Shown here piece by piece: positions 1 through 13,200 of a stretch of 64,000 bases of DNA. Below the pieces are notes generated by a model that saw nothing but the letters and a program-made list of their open reading frames with translations, did not search any database and was not told the origin of the DNA. The stretch is from RGIG426 sp045640165 (GTDB lineage: Bacteria > Bacillota > Clostridia > Oscillospirales > Acutalibacteraceae). The DNA is taken from NCBI GenBank assembly GCA_045640165.1, contig JAZUEK010000081.1:5959-69958 (forward strand), in the 5' to 3' direction. A program made the translations under genes and the position numbers. Each line of letters starts with the position of its first letter. Within the stretch, counting starts at the first letter, position 1.

Positions 1-1147
1 CTTTATGCGTATAATCGGCGATTTCCGGCATCGTGCCGGCACAGTTATTGCGCTCTTCATACGTCACGTTAAACGTGAAATCCGCCGGATTGTAGTTGTA
101 CGCCATAAAGCCCTTGAGCACTTCGGTAGAAGCGCTCACCGATTGCGCCGAAGCGAAGTTGTCGGTCGTACCCAGCACGTATTGCACCACCGGATCTTTC
201 AGCTCTTCATAGCTGTGGAAGGTGATACCGTACTGCGTGCAGGCTTTGTCGTAAAACGCGAGGGTAATGCGGTCGATGACCGTGTCCGCGTCCGGGTCAA
301 GCAAAAAATCGGGTTGCAGATGCGTGACGCCCGGCTCGGTAGTGGCCTGCGAGCCCTGCGTCGGGGTTGTACCACCCTGACCGTTCACAGAAATGCTCGA
401 CGCCTCGAAAATCGGGCTGGCAATCGTGCCGCTCACCGTTTTGTCGGAATCCATCGACACTTTGTAAGTGAAGGTAATCGGATATTTGTGGTCTTCAATA
501 TCGCCGATAACCGGGTTGGTCAACGGCTCCGCCACCGGCGCCAACGTCGCGCCGGTCAGGTTCACAAAGCCCTTGATTTTCGCCGTATCGTTCACGTCCA
601 AGTCTTGATACGCCATCACCACGATTTCAATCGTGGCATCCTGGTTTTTCGGCACTTGGAAGCTGTCCGTGTGGGTCACGGTGTTATACCGCGGCGCCTC
701 TTCCGAAATGTTCAGCGACAGCGTATAGGTGTCGCCCTGCGGCTGAGACTGGCTCGGTTGGGTCTGAGACGGTTGGGTCTCGCTCGGCTGAGTCTCGCTC
801 GGTTGAGTGTAACTCGGTTGGGTCTCGCTCGGCTGCGTGTAAGACGGCTGCGTCTCGCTCGGCTGAGTGTAACTCGGCTGAGTCTCGCTCGGCTGCGTGT
901 AAGACGGAGCGGTCGGCTGGGTCTCGCTCGGCGACACAGAGCAGATGTGGTCCGCGAATTCCACCGGCAAATCCGCAATGTATTTGCGCAAAATCAACAC
1001 GTCTTTCATGTTGATGGCGCCGTCACCGTTGCAGTCGCCGCGAATTTGCTGGCCTTCGGTAAGCGTTCCTGCCGCCGAACCGATGACGAGCAAAGACACA
1101 ATCATTGCCGCAATGACAAACAGACGAGTCAAATGTTTTTGGTTCAT
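1..1147 (-). CDS. Secreted dockerin protein with phosphoesterase-type C-terminal region, 3' end cut by window edge
   Basis: The first ~382 codons are visible and the gene runs off the left edge. A signal peptide (residues ~1-28, hydrophobic core VIAAMIVSLLVIG) is followed by one calcium-binding dockerin repeat (GDCNGDGAINMKDVLILRKY), so only half a classical dockerin. A low-complexity linker of repeated SETQPSYTQP units follows. After it come a ~110-residue domain of unknown function and the start of a domain resembling the N-terminal domain of purple acid phosphatases. From the linker onward it matches the C-terminal part of the 4840-residue protein encoded just upstream, often at nucleotide level, so it is a tandem paralogue without the B repeats. 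The ATG at 1147 has an AGGA about 7 nt upstream. By analogy a calcineurin-like phosphoesterase domain should follow beyond the edge; that is inference. The role is unknown, probably docked to a cell-surface scaffold through a cohesin. Confidence 0.85.
   Translation of the reverse strand, partial: MNQKHLTRLFVIAAMIVSLLVIGSAAGTLTEGQQIRGDCNGDGAINMKDVLILRKYIADLPVEFADHICSVSPSETQPTAPSYTQPSETQPSYTQPSETQPSYTQPSETQPSYTQPSETQPSETQPSQTQPSQSQPQGDTYTLSLNISEEAPRYNTVTHTDSFQVPKNQDATIEIVVMAYQDLDVNDTAKIKGFVNLTGATLAPVAEPLTNPVIGDIEDHKYPITFTYKVSMDSDKTVSGTIASPIFEASSISVNGQGGTTPTQGSQATTEPGVTHLQPDFLLDPDADTVIDRITLAFYDKACTQYGITFHSYEELKDPVVQYVLGTTDNFASAQSVSASTEVLKGFMAYNYNPADFTFNVTYEERNNCAGTMPEIADYTHK
742..932 (-). repeat. 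30-nt tandem repeat encoding a SETQPSYTQP linker
   Basis: The DNA repeats with a 30-nt period and encodes alternating SETQPS and SYTQPS units between the dockerin repeat and the first folded domain. Such Ser/Thr/Pro linkers are typical flexible, often glycosylated spacers in secreted modular proteins. Copy number probably varies between strains by slippage (inference). Confidence 0.8.
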
Positions 1148-1182
1148 ACAGTATCCTCGCTTTCTTTTGATTTACAATTATC

Positions 1183-1211
1183 AGCATACCATAAATTCCT
1201 CAAAAAAGCAA
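1183..1211 (-). promoter_or_regulatory. Possible promoter of the truncated dockerin gene
   Basis: On the minus strand TTGCTT (1206-1211) and TATGCT (1183-1188) are 17 nt apart, 36 nt before the ATG. The match is moderate and lies directly beyond the terminator of the upstream giant gene. Confidence 0.4.
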
Positions 1212-1212
1212 G

Positions 1213-1244
1213 AAAAAGGAGTGGGATCTCTCCCACTCCTTTTT
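1213..1244 (-). terminator. Intrinsic terminator of the giant B-repeat gene
   Basis: A perfect 14-bp inverted repeat (AAAAAGGAGTGGGA, loop of 4) starts 10 nt after the stop codon at 1255 and ends in a T run on the minus strand. Confidence 0.9.
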
Positions 1245-1254
1245 GAGGTTTTGC

Positions 1255-4200
1255 TTACGAGGCGTTCTTCTTGATACCGAACTTGTCGTAGTAGTGGATT
1301 GTGCCGCCGTTTTTCGCGTAGGTGTCATCCACATAGCAAGCATCCACCGACAGAGTATTGCCGTTAATATGGTAGATTGCGAAGGAGTTACCCTCACCAT
1401 CCGCAACTTCGGCAATATAATCCTGCAATGTCTCTGTATGGTCGTAGTCACGCTTGATGTCTTCCAAACCGTTGGAAGCCGCGGTGGCCGTTTCGGTGTA
1501 AATCGGCGCGCCCAGATTCTGGCCCGTGTACTTGACATACTCGTAACCATCTACGGTTTCGGGAGTCCATCCGCTGGCAACCGTACCAACATCATCGCTA
1601 ATCGGCCATGTGCGAGAATACATGTGCACATGCGCTTGAATCACAACATCCACATTGTACTGCGTCAGCACAGGTGTCATTCTTGTAGCAAGCGCTTGCA
1701 TCTTCGTCATTTCGTTTTGCTTATCCGTGTCGCTCTTGTAATCTCCACGCGGCGCGGTATAAATCGGACGGTGGAAGTAGACGAATTTCCATTTGGCGCC
1801 GGAAGCCTTCGCCAAATCGGTCGTCAGCCAATTAAGTTGCTTGTCATCGATTTCCGCACTCTTTCCGATATTCAACGCCACAAAGTGGGCATTGCCGTAA
1901 TCGTAAGAGTAATAGGTGCCGTCCGAGGTGGATTGCGTAGTCTCTCGTTCCGTAGAGGTCAAATCCACATTGATAAGACGATAAATTTCTTTTGAACCGC
2001 CGGATGTATCGTGGTTACCGGTAGTCGCCATCAGCGGATATTTCGTGAAGAAGTCCGCGTTACCGGTGACTTCCGCCGCGTAGGTCCACATATAGCCACC
2101 GGCATCCGAGAAGTCGCCGCCGTGCAGCATCATAGCCGGATTCGGGCAAACCGCAAGCGCGGCTTGCAGCACGTTGCGCATACGGTCTTGGATACCCGCC
2201 TGATACGGCGTGTACTGCGAGTCGGACATCCAGATGAACGAGAAGTCGGTCGGGTTTTGTGCGCGGGTCGTAAAGGTGTAAATCGGGCTGTACACCATAT
2301 CGCCGTCCGCGTTCTCGCCGCCCACGCGGTAAGAATACGTCTGACCGTAGTTGAGCACCGGCAACGCCGCTTTATGGGTATAATCGTCCGTCTTCGGCAT
2401 CAACCCGGTAACATTGTTACGATCGTCGTAGGTCACAGCAAAGCTGAAGTCGGTCGGATTGTAGTTATACGCCATAAAGTCGCTGAACTTCTCAGTAGAA
2501 GCGCTCACCGACTGCGCACCCGTAAAGTTGCTGGTATTGCCCTGCACGTATTGCACCACCGGATCTTTCAGCTCTTCATAACTGTGGAAGGTGATGCCGT
2601 ACTGCGTGCAAGCTTTGTCGTAGAACGCGAGCGTAATGCGGTCAATCACGGTATCCGCATCCGGGTCAAGCAGGAAATCGGGCGCCAAGTGGGTGCCTGC
2701 CGGAGCGGAAGATTCGCCGCTTTGCGAGGACTCGCTCGTCGAGGTCTCGCCCGGCGTACCGCCCTGACCGTTGGCGGTAATGGTCGACGGTTCGAAGATC
2801 GGGCTGGTAATCGTACCGGTCACCGTTACGTCGGATTCCGCCACGTCCACGGTATAGTTGTAGGTAATGTAGTAATGGTGGTCAATGATAGTACTCACCG
2901 AAGGCGTACCCGAGAGCGTCGCACCGGTAAGGTCCACAAAGCCCAAGATTTTCGCCGTATCCTCCGGGTTCAAATCTTGATACGCCACCACCACAACGGT
3001 CAGCGTCGATTGTTGGTTTTTCGGCACATTAAACGAATAGCTGGTGTTGGTATCGCCGTATTTGTTTCCGATATACTCGGTCACGTTCACGTTAAGCTTC
3101 ACCGTGTCACCCGACGGAGTAGAGCTTTCGGTCGTCGAGGATTCCGGCGTCGAAGATTCGGCTTGCGAAGACTCGCTCGTCGAGGTCTCGCCGCCGCCCG
3201 CTTCCACGAACATCGCGATAAGCGTGACGTTCTTCGCCGGCATCGTAAAGGTGATGGTGGATTTGGTGTTATCCGCAACGGTTACACCCTCCACGTACCA
3301 GTAATCGAACACGTAACCGGTCTCCGGCGTGTTGGCAACCGCCGTAACGGAGGTGCCAGCCGCGGCAATCAGGTTGGTGGCGCCGTTGGCTTTACCGTCG
3401 GTCACGTACACGGTGTAGACGAGCGCTTTGTAGGTGGCTTCCACCACGACGTCTTCGGTGCCCATCGTGAACGTGGTAATCTCGCTGTACACGTCGGCAA
3501 CGGTCACGCCGCCGGCTTTCACAACCCACTTGTCGAACTCGAAGCCGGAAGCCGGCACATCAGCCGTCAGGTTGACCACAACATCGGCGTCGGCGGTTTC
3601 AGCATCCGCCTGGCCGTTCAGCACGGTGATGGTCTTTTCGACGGTCGCCAGTTTATAGGTCGCTTGGATTTCCACCGCAGCAGAACCCATCACGAAGGTG
3701 GTCTCCGGCGCGTAGAGGTTCGCGACAGTCACGCCGCCGGAAATCACCGTCCATTTATCGAACGCATAGCCGTCCTCCGCCGTATCCGCCGTAATGGTCA
3801 CGGTCTCGCCCGTCGCGGCAGTCGGTTTGTTCGTCGTACCGAGGGTGACGGTCACGCCATACTTAGTGGACGCCGGCTCGCAGAAGCTCGCCACGAGCGA
3901 CACGTTGTTCGCCGGCATCGTGAAGGTCACGGTCGCCGCTTTGTCGTTTGCAAGCGTCACACCACTCGCGTGCCAGAAGTCGAAGACCAAACCGGTCTCC
4001 GCCGCGTCAGCAACGACCGTTACGGTCGCACCTGCCGCGTATTTCTCGGACAGTTTGCCGTTGACTTTACCGCCGTCCACCGAGACGGTGTAAGTGGCGG
4101 TCGCATAAATCGCGGTCACTTCCACGTCGGCAGCAGGCATGGTAAAGGTGGCGATTTCGGAGTTGACATCCGACAGCGTCACGTTGGCGGAATCAATCTG

Positions 4201-7200
4201 CCAGTGATCGAACACTTTACCGCTCTCCGCGATGTCCGCGGTCAGCTGGACGGTCGCGCCGGTGAGGGCTTCCGTCACGTCAGGCTGACCGTTATGCACG
4301 GTGATGGTGTGGGTGTTCATTTTGTAGTTCGCTTTCAAAGTCACGTTCGCCGCCGGCATCGTGAAGGTCACGGTGGAGGCCTCCAGTTGCGCCGCCGTGA
4401 GGCTGACGCCGGTCGCGGTCCAGCTGTCAAACACGTAGTTGGTCGCCGGAGCGTTCGCAACGACGGTCACAGAGGTGCCTGCCTCGATGCTATCGGAAGC
4501 TTTGCCGTTCACTTTACCGTCCGTCACGGTCACGGTGTAAACGAGGTCTTCCGCGTAGGTTGCGATAAGAGACACGTTGTTCGCCGGCATCGTAAAGGTC
4601 ACGGAAGCGGACGCCAGTTGCGCCGCCGAAAGCGTGATGCCGTTCACAATCCAGCCGTCAAAGACCATGCCGGTCTCCGGCGCGTTGGCAGTAACGGTCA
4701 CAGACGTCCCTGCGGTGGCTTTCGTCTTGGTCGTGGTGCCATCGGTTACGTCGATCGTGTATTCCGCATCTTTGTAAGTCGCGGTCACTTCCACGTCGGC
4801 AGCAGGCATCGTAAAGGTGGTGATTTCGCTGTAGATGTCCGCAATGTTCACGCCACCGGCCTGCACCGTCCATTTATCGAACTGTTTACCGGTGTCGGGC
4901 ATATCCGCCGTCAGTTGGATGGTCTCGCCCGGCTTGGCTTCGGTCACGTTGGACTGACCTTTGTTGGCCGTAATGGTGTAGGTCGCGATTTTGTAGGTCG
5001 CTTCCACTTCCACGTTCTTCGCCGGCATCGTGAAGGAGGTGTTCTCGGCGGTTTCGTCCGCAAGCGTCACGCCCTCGGTCTTCACAACCCATTTATCGAA
5101 CGCATAACCGTCCGCCGGGGCATCCGCCGTGAGCTGGATGGTGTCGCCCATGCTCGCCGTAGACGGCGTCGCAGTACCGTTAAGAGCGGTCACGGTGAAG
5201 TCCGCCAGTTTATAGGTAGCGGTCAATTCCACGTTTTCCGCCGGCATCGTGAAGGTGGTCGAAGCCGCGTTGGCGTTCGCCAGGCTCACGGTGCCCTCGT
5301 TCACAATCCACTTATCAAACGTATAACCGGCTTCCGGCGTGTTCGCCGTCACAGTGATGGTCGAGCCCATACTGCCGCCTGCCGGAGACGCCGAACCGCT
5401 GTTGACGGTCACGGTGTAGTCCGCGTCGGTAAACTCGGCTTCAATCACCACGTTAGCCGTACCCATCGTGAAGGTGTTGCCGGTAACGGTCACGCCGCCC
5501 TCTTTCACCGTCCACTTGCTGAACACTTTGCCTTCCGGCACGGTCGGGGTCAACGTAATCACGTCGCCGACGTTGGCGGTGGCCTTGGACGCCGTACCGC
5601 CGGTCACGGTCACGGTGTAGTCAACCGCTTGATAGTTGGCTTTCACTGCCACGTTCTTCGCCGGCATCGTGAAGCTGTTGCCGGAGACGGTCACGTCGGA
5701 GGAAGACCAACCGGTGAAAGTATAACCGGCTTTCGTCGCAGCGGTCAACGTAATCGTATCGCCGACGTTGGCGGTCGTCTTGGACGCCGTACCGTCGGTC
5801 ACGGTGATGGTATAATCAATCGCCTCAAAGTTCGCGGTCACAGCCACGTTCTTCGCCGGCATCGAGAAGGTGTTGCCGTCCAACGTCACATCGGAGGTCG
5901 TCCAACCGGTGAACGTGTAGCCCTCACGGGTTTCGGGAATCAGCGTAATGCCGTCGCCGAACGCCGCGGACACCTGCGCTGTCGCCGAGCCGCTACCCAC
6001 CTTCGCCGTACCGCCGGTGACGGTCACGGTAAAGGTATCGGTGGAGTAGTTGGCGGTCACCGTAATGGATTTCGCCGGCATCGTAAAGGTGTTGTTGACG
6101 ATTTCCACGTCTGCGCAGGTCCAACCGGTGAAGGTCTGACCGGTGATGGTGTTCGCGGTCAGCGTCACGGTGTCACCCACGTGCGCGGTAACCGAAGCCG
6201 CAGCCGTACCGCCGTTCACAGACGCGGTACCTTTCACCACATTGACGGTGTAGTCGTTCGCGGTGAAGTTGGCGGTCACGGTCGCGTTACCGGCCGGCAT
6301 CGTGAATTTGTTGTCGGTCACGGTGACGTTGCCCGTCCAACCGGAGAAGGTGTAGCCCGCTTTGGTCGCCGGAGTCACGGTGATGACATCACCGACGTTG
6401 TAGGTCTCTTTCGCCGGGCTTGCCGTCGCGTCAGTCAGCGTCAGCGTGTAGCCGATGGCTTCATAGTTGGCTTTCGCGGTCACGTTCGAAGCCGGCATGG
6501 TGAACTTGCCGCCGCTCACCGTCACGGTGTTCGGGGTCATGGTCCAACCGGTAAAGGTGTAACCGGCTTTTTCCGCCGGAGTCAAGGTGATTTCGTCACC
6601 GATGTTGGCTTTCGTTTTGGAAGCCGTACCGCCGGTCACGGAAACCGTGTAGTCAATCGCCGTATAGTTGGCGACCGCGGTCACGTTCGAAGCCGGCATC
6701 GTGAACTTGCCGCCGGTCACCGTCACGGTGTTCGGGGTCATCGTCCAACCGGTGAAGGTGTAGCCCTCTTTATCCGCCGGAGTCAAGGTGATTTCGTCAC
6801 CGATATTGGCGGTCGTCTTGGACGCCGTACCGCCGGTTACCGCAACCGTGTAATCGTTCGCGGTGTACTGAGCGGTCAACGTAACGCTGCTCGCCGGCAT
6901 CGTGAATTTATTGTCGGTCACAGTGACGTTACCCGTCCAACCGGTGAAGGTGTAACCCTCTTTGTCGTCCGGAGTCAAGGTGATCTCGTCGCCGATGTTC
7001 GCTTTCGTCTTGGAAGCCGTACCACCGGTCACCGTCACGTCGTAGTCGATCGCGGTGTAGTTACCGGTAATCGCCACGTTCGAAGCCGGCATCGTAAAGC
7101 TGTTGCCGGAAATCGTCACGTCAGAGGACGACCAACCGGTAAACAGGTAACCCTCACGCGTTTCCGCAGTCAACGTGATGGTGTCGCCGATGTTGGCGAC

Positions 7201-10200
7201 CGTTTTGGAGGCCGTACCGCCGGTCACGGTCACGGTGTAACCGTTCGCGGTGTAGTTGGCTTTCACCGCCACGTTCTTCGCCGGCATCGTGAACTTGTTG
7301 CCGGAGACGGTCACGTCGTCCGACGTCCAACCGCTGAAGGTATAGCCCTCTTTGGTCGCGGCAGTCAAGGTAATCTCGTCGCCGACGTTCGCGGTCGATT
7401 TGTTCGCCGTGCCGCCCTCAACGGTCACGGTGTAGTCGATCGCCGTGTAATTCGCGGTAACGGTCACAGACGAAGCCGGCATGGTGAATTTATTGCCGGA
7501 GACGGTCACTTGCTCCGACGTCCAGCCGGAGAAGGTGTAACCCTCTTTGGTGTCCGCGGTCAGGGTGATCTCGTCACCCACGTTCGCGGTCGATTTGTTC
7601 GCCGTGCCGCCCTCAACGGTCACGGTGTAGTCGATCGCGGTAAACTGCGCCACCGCGGTGACGTTCGACGCCGGCATCGTGAACTTGTTGTTCGTCACGG
7701 TCACGGTGTTCGGGGTCATCGCCCAACCGGTGAAGGTATAACCCGCTTTTTCAGTGACGGTCAAGGTGATCTCGTCACCGATGTTCGCGGTGGTCTTCGA
7801 CGCCGCACCGCCGGTCACGCCCACGGTATAATCGACTTTCTTGTAGGTCGCAGTCACTTTCACCGCTTTCGCCGGCATCACAAAGGTGGTCTCGGCAGAG
7901 GTAGCGTTCGCAAAGGTCACGTCGGAGGACGTCCATTTATCGAACACGTAGCCTTCCGGAGCGGCGTTGGCTTTAATGGTCACGGTGTCACCGAGTTGTG
8001 CGTTGGCGTTCTCGGTCGTACCGTTTTCAACGGTCACCGCCAAATCCGCTTTCTTGTAAGTCGCGGTCACTTTGACGTTCTTCGCCGGCATCGAGAAGGT
8101 AGTCTCGGACGAGGTCGCGTTCGCAAAGGTCACGCCGTCAGCGGAGGTCCATTTGTCGAACACGTAACCGGCCTGTGCCGCATTCGCGGTCACGGTAATC
8201 GTGTCGTTATAGTTGGCAGAAGCCGGGCTCGCCGAGCCGTTCTCCACGGTCACGGTGTAATCCACGTCCGCGTACACCGCTTCCACGGTGACGCTCGTCG
8301 TGCCCATCTTAAACGCGTTGTCGGTCACGGTCACGCCGCCGGCCGTCACGTTCCAGTAATCAAAGACTTTGCCCGTCGCGGCCGCCGCCGGAGTCAAGCT
8401 CACGGTAGTGCCGTAGTGGGTGGTGATGGAAGCACCGGAATTCGTGCCGTCAGAAGCCGTACCGCCGGTCACGGTGACGGTCACGTCAATCCAACCGTAT
8501 TCCGCGGTCACTTCCACGTCTGCCGCGCCCATGGTGAACTTGTTGTTCGAAACGGTCACGCCGCCTTTATTCACCGTCCAACTGGTGAATTGTTTGCCGG
8601 TGGGCGCCGCACCTGCGGTCAGCGTAATCTCATCGCCGACGTTGGCGGTGGTCTTCGTCGCCGTGCCGCCGTTGACGGTCACAGTGTAGTCAATTTTCTT
8701 GTAGGTCGCAGTAACAGCGACGTTGCCGGCAGGCATCGTGAAGTTCGTGTCGGCAGAGGCGGCGTTGGCAAAGGTCACGCCCTCACCCGTCCACTTGTCG
8801 AACGCATAACCGGCCTGCGGCGCATCAGCACTGATGGTCACGCGGTCACCCATTTGGGCGGTCGCGGAACCGGCGGTGCCGTTCGTCACCGTAATGGTAT
8901 AGGTATCTTTCTTATAAGTAGCCACAACTGTGACCGCTTTCGCCGGCATGGTGAAGGTGGTCTCGGCAGAAGTGGCATTCGCGAAGCTCACGCCGTCGGT
9001 CGTCGTCCACTTGTCGAAGACATAACCCGTCTCCGGCGCGTTGGCGGTCACGGTGACCGTGTCCCCCATCTGCGCGGTAGCAGCGGCAACGCCGCCCACT
9101 TTCGCCGCGCCGTTCGTCACGGTCAGGGCGTAATCCTCGTTCACGTACACCGCTTCCACGGTCGTGTTCGCGGCAGTCATCGTGAAGGTGTCACCGGAAA
9201 TCGCGGAGCCGTTCACTTTCCAGTTTTGGAACTTCTTGCCTTCCGGCGCCGTACCCTCAATCAAGGTGACGGTGTCACCGATTTGGGCTTTGACGGTCGC
9301 CGCCGCCGTGCCGTCGCCCACTTTCGCGGTACCGCCGGTCACAGTGACGTCAAAATCGGATTTTTTGTAGTTGGCTTTCACGGTGACGGGTTTGGTCGGC
9401 ATCGTGAAGGTGGTTTCCGCCTGCGTCGCGTCCGTAAAGGTCACGTCATCGGAGGTCCATTTGTCGAATTCGTAGCCCTCCGGCGCGGTGTTGGCGGTAA
9501 TCGTCACGGTATCACCGAGTTTTGCGGTGGTCGCCGAAACGCCGCCCACTTTCGCGCTACCATCGGTGATATTCAGCGCCAGATTGGCTTTCTTATAGGT
9601 CGCCGTAACGGTGACGTTCTTCGCCGGCATCGTAAACTTGCCATTGACGATAGTCACGTCGTCAGAAGACCACGTATCCAGCTCATAGCCGTCGTTCGGC
9701 TCGGCAATCAAGGTGATTTCATCGCCGAAGTTGCCGCCGGCAGGATTCGCACGGCCGTTACCGTTGCCGTCGCCGTTGACCGTAACGGTGTACGCCACCG
9801 ACGTGTAGGTCGCGGTCGCCGCCACGTCTTTCGCCGGCATCGTAAAGGTGGTGGTGGAGTCGTTCGCGTTATCCAGCGTCACGCCGGCGGTCACGTTCGT
9901 CCACGCGGAGAACGCTTTGCCGGTATCCGGCACATTCGCCACGATGGTGACAACGTCACCCACGTTCGCCACGGTCACGGTAACGCCGTTCACTTTGGCA
10001 GTACCGTTCGTGATGTTGAGCGCATAGTCAATCGCTTCGAGCACCGCGGTCACAGTCACGCTGTTACCAGGCATGGTAAAGGTGGTTTCGGTGGCGGTCT
10101 TATTCGCGAAGTCGACGCCCTCGCCTGCCCACTCTTTGAAGGTATAGCCGTCCGGCACGTTGGCGGTCACCGTAATGGTGTCGCCCACTTTCACGTTGCC

Positions 10201-13200
10201 CGTCGGGGAAACGGTCACGTTGTCGCCGCCGGTCACGGTCAGGTCTTTATACCCATAGACTGGAGTAACCGTCACCGTACCTGCAGGCATCGTAAATTTG
10301 TTGCCGGGGATTTCTTCGCCGTTGACTTTCCAGCTGTCGAACGTACGACCGGCAGGAATGGCGGTATCGTCCACCGTCAAGGTGATTTCATCGCCGACGT
10401 TGGCGGTGGTTTTGTTCGCCGAACCGCCGGTCACGGAAATCGCGTAGTCAATCTTCGAATAGGTGGCGGAAACGGTCACGTTATCCGCAATCATATCGAA
10501 GGTAGTCTCCGCTTTCGTCGCATCCGCAAAGGTCACGTCGTCATCGGAAATCCAACCGGCGAACTGCCAGCCGTCTTGCGGATCGTTTGCGGTAATCGTC
10601 ACGGTGTCGGTGGTTTTCGCGGTCGTTGCCGCCGCGCCGTTCACTTTCGCCGAGCCGTTTTCAACCGTCACGGTAAACGGAATGTATTTATAGGTCGCTT
10701 CAATCTCCACGTTCGCCGCAGGCATCGTAAAGGAGGTCTGCGTCGCGGTTTCGTCGCCGAGCGCAACGGTCACGCCGGCGGTTTTCACAACCCACTTGTC
10801 AAATTCCATACCCGCATCCGCCGCGGCATTGGCTTTCAGCTGGACGGTGTCGCCCATCTGCGCGGTCGCCGGGGTCGCGGTACCGTTCAAAACAGACACG
10901 GTATAGTCCGCTTTCTTGTAGGTCGCGGTCACGGTCACGTTCTTCGCCGGAAGCGTAAACGTGGTCGTCGCGGAAGCGGCGTTCGCAAAGCTCACACCGT
11001 CTTCGGTCGTCCATTTATCGAACACCATGCCGGTCGCCGGCGCAGCGGCGGTAATCGAGATAGTATCGCCATAGGCGCCGCCTGCAGGCGTAGCCGAACC
11101 GCTGTTCACCGTCACGGTGAAGGCGGCATTTTTGTAAACCGCTTCCACAGTGACGTTCGAAGCCGGCATCGTGAATTTGTTGCCGGTGATAACGACCGTG
11201 TTCGGGGTAATCGTCCAGCTGTCGAACACTTTGCCGGTTTCCGGCGCATCGGCAGTCAACGTCACCTCGTCACCGATGTGATACACGGTTTTCACCGGAT
11301 CCGCCGCGCACTTCGTCAGCGTCAGCGTGTAGTCGATGGCGGTGTAGTTGGCTTTCACATCCACCTCGCCGGCCGGCATAGTGATCGTGGTGGTTTTCGC
11401 GGTGCTATCCGCAAACGTCACGTTACCCGTCCAACCGGAGAAGGTGTAGCCCTCTTTATCGGCGGCAGTAATTTGCACGGTTTCGCCGTAAGCGGCTTTG
11501 GCTTTGTTCGCCGTACCGCCGTCAACAACAACGTCAAACTGCAGCGTGGTGTAGTACGCACGGAAACTGACGTCGTTGCCCGGCATCGTAAAGGTGATGG
11601 ACGACGCAGTCGTGTCCACGCCCGTCACACCGTTCACTTCCCACGCATTGAACGCCTGACCGATAGCGGAGCGATCCTCCGCACTCACGGTCACCGTCGC
11701 GCCCTTGACCGCCTTGCCGTCGGTCGCGTCAGACGTACCGTCGGTCACGGCGACGTTGTAGGTCTTGTCTTTGTAGGTCGCGGTCACGGTCACGTTGCTG
11801 TTCGGCATCGTGAATGTCGCGCCGCCCATCGAGGTCGGATCGTTCAGCGTAACCACGTCGTCGGCCACGACCCATTTATCGAACACTTTTTCCGCCGCAG
11901 GCTCGTTCGCCTGCAAGCCGACCGGCGTACCGGCCTGGAACTGTGCGGTAGTGTCCGTGCTGTTCTTCAGCGTACCGCCGACCACAGTCACGGTGTATTT
12001 CTTAATCTTGTAGGACGCTTCCACTTTCACCGCGGCAGAGCCCATGGTAAAGGTGGTGGTCGGGTTGGTCGCATCCGCCAGGGACACGCCGCCCTCTTTC
12101 ACTTCCCACTTGTCGAACTCGTAACCGGTCGCCGCCACATCCGCGGTGATGGTCACGACGTCGTTAATCTGCGCGGTGGTCGCGGCAGCGCCGCCCACCG
12201 TCGCACTACCGTTCGTCACGGTCAAGCCGAGGTCGTCTTTCTTGTAGTTCGCTTTAATGGAAACCTCGCCCTCCGGCATGGTGAACGTGGTGGTCGCGGA
12301 GGTTTCATCCGCAAACGTCACGCCGTCGGTCGTGGTGGTCCATTTATCGAACACATAACCCGGTTGCGCGGCACCTGCCACGATGGTGACAGTGCTGTCT
12401 TTGCTCGCCGCCGTCGGCGTCGCCGAACCGCCATCCACGCTAATCGCAAAGGTCTCCGGCGGAATAAGGTCGTACGTCGCGGTCACGGTGACGGGTTTCG
12501 TCGGCATCGTAAAGGTGGTCACGGTCGCGTTGGCGTTAAGGAACGTCACGCCGTCGCTCGTGGTCCAGCCGGTGAACATATAGCCTGCTTCCGGCTCGCC
12601 GGCAGTAATCGTAACCGTCGCACCTGCCTCATAAGAGGCGTTTTCAGCCGAACCGCCAACCACGGTCACGGGATAGAGAATCGCATCGTAGTTCGCGACG
12701 ATGACCGCATCTTCCGTACCCATCGTAAAGGTGGTGTGAGTAGCGGTCGAGTCCGCAAAGGTCACGTTACCGGTCCAGCCCATAAAGGTCTTACCCTCGG
12801 GAACGTCAGCGGTCAGCGAAAGTTGCTCGTCTTTATACGCCCAATCTCTCGACGCATGACCGCCGGTCACGGAAACGTTAAATTTGGTGTTCTCATAGTA
12901 GGTATCAATCGCCACGTCGCTGTTCGGCATGGTGAAGGTCGCCGGAGATTTGGTCGTATCCAAATCGGTGATAGCGCCGTTCTTCACGAACCAACCGGTG
13001 AAGTGCGTACCTGCCGGAATCTTGTCGGCAGTGATGGTCACTTTCGTTCCTGCCGGAGCGAGCATCTCGCCGCCGCGGTTATACATCGGCACGTCGATGC
13101 CTTCGCAGGAAACGGAGGTCAACGCGTAGTTGACACCGATAGCGTAACGTTTCGGGCCGAACACAGCGGTCACGTCCGCGCCGCCTTTGGGCATCGTAAA

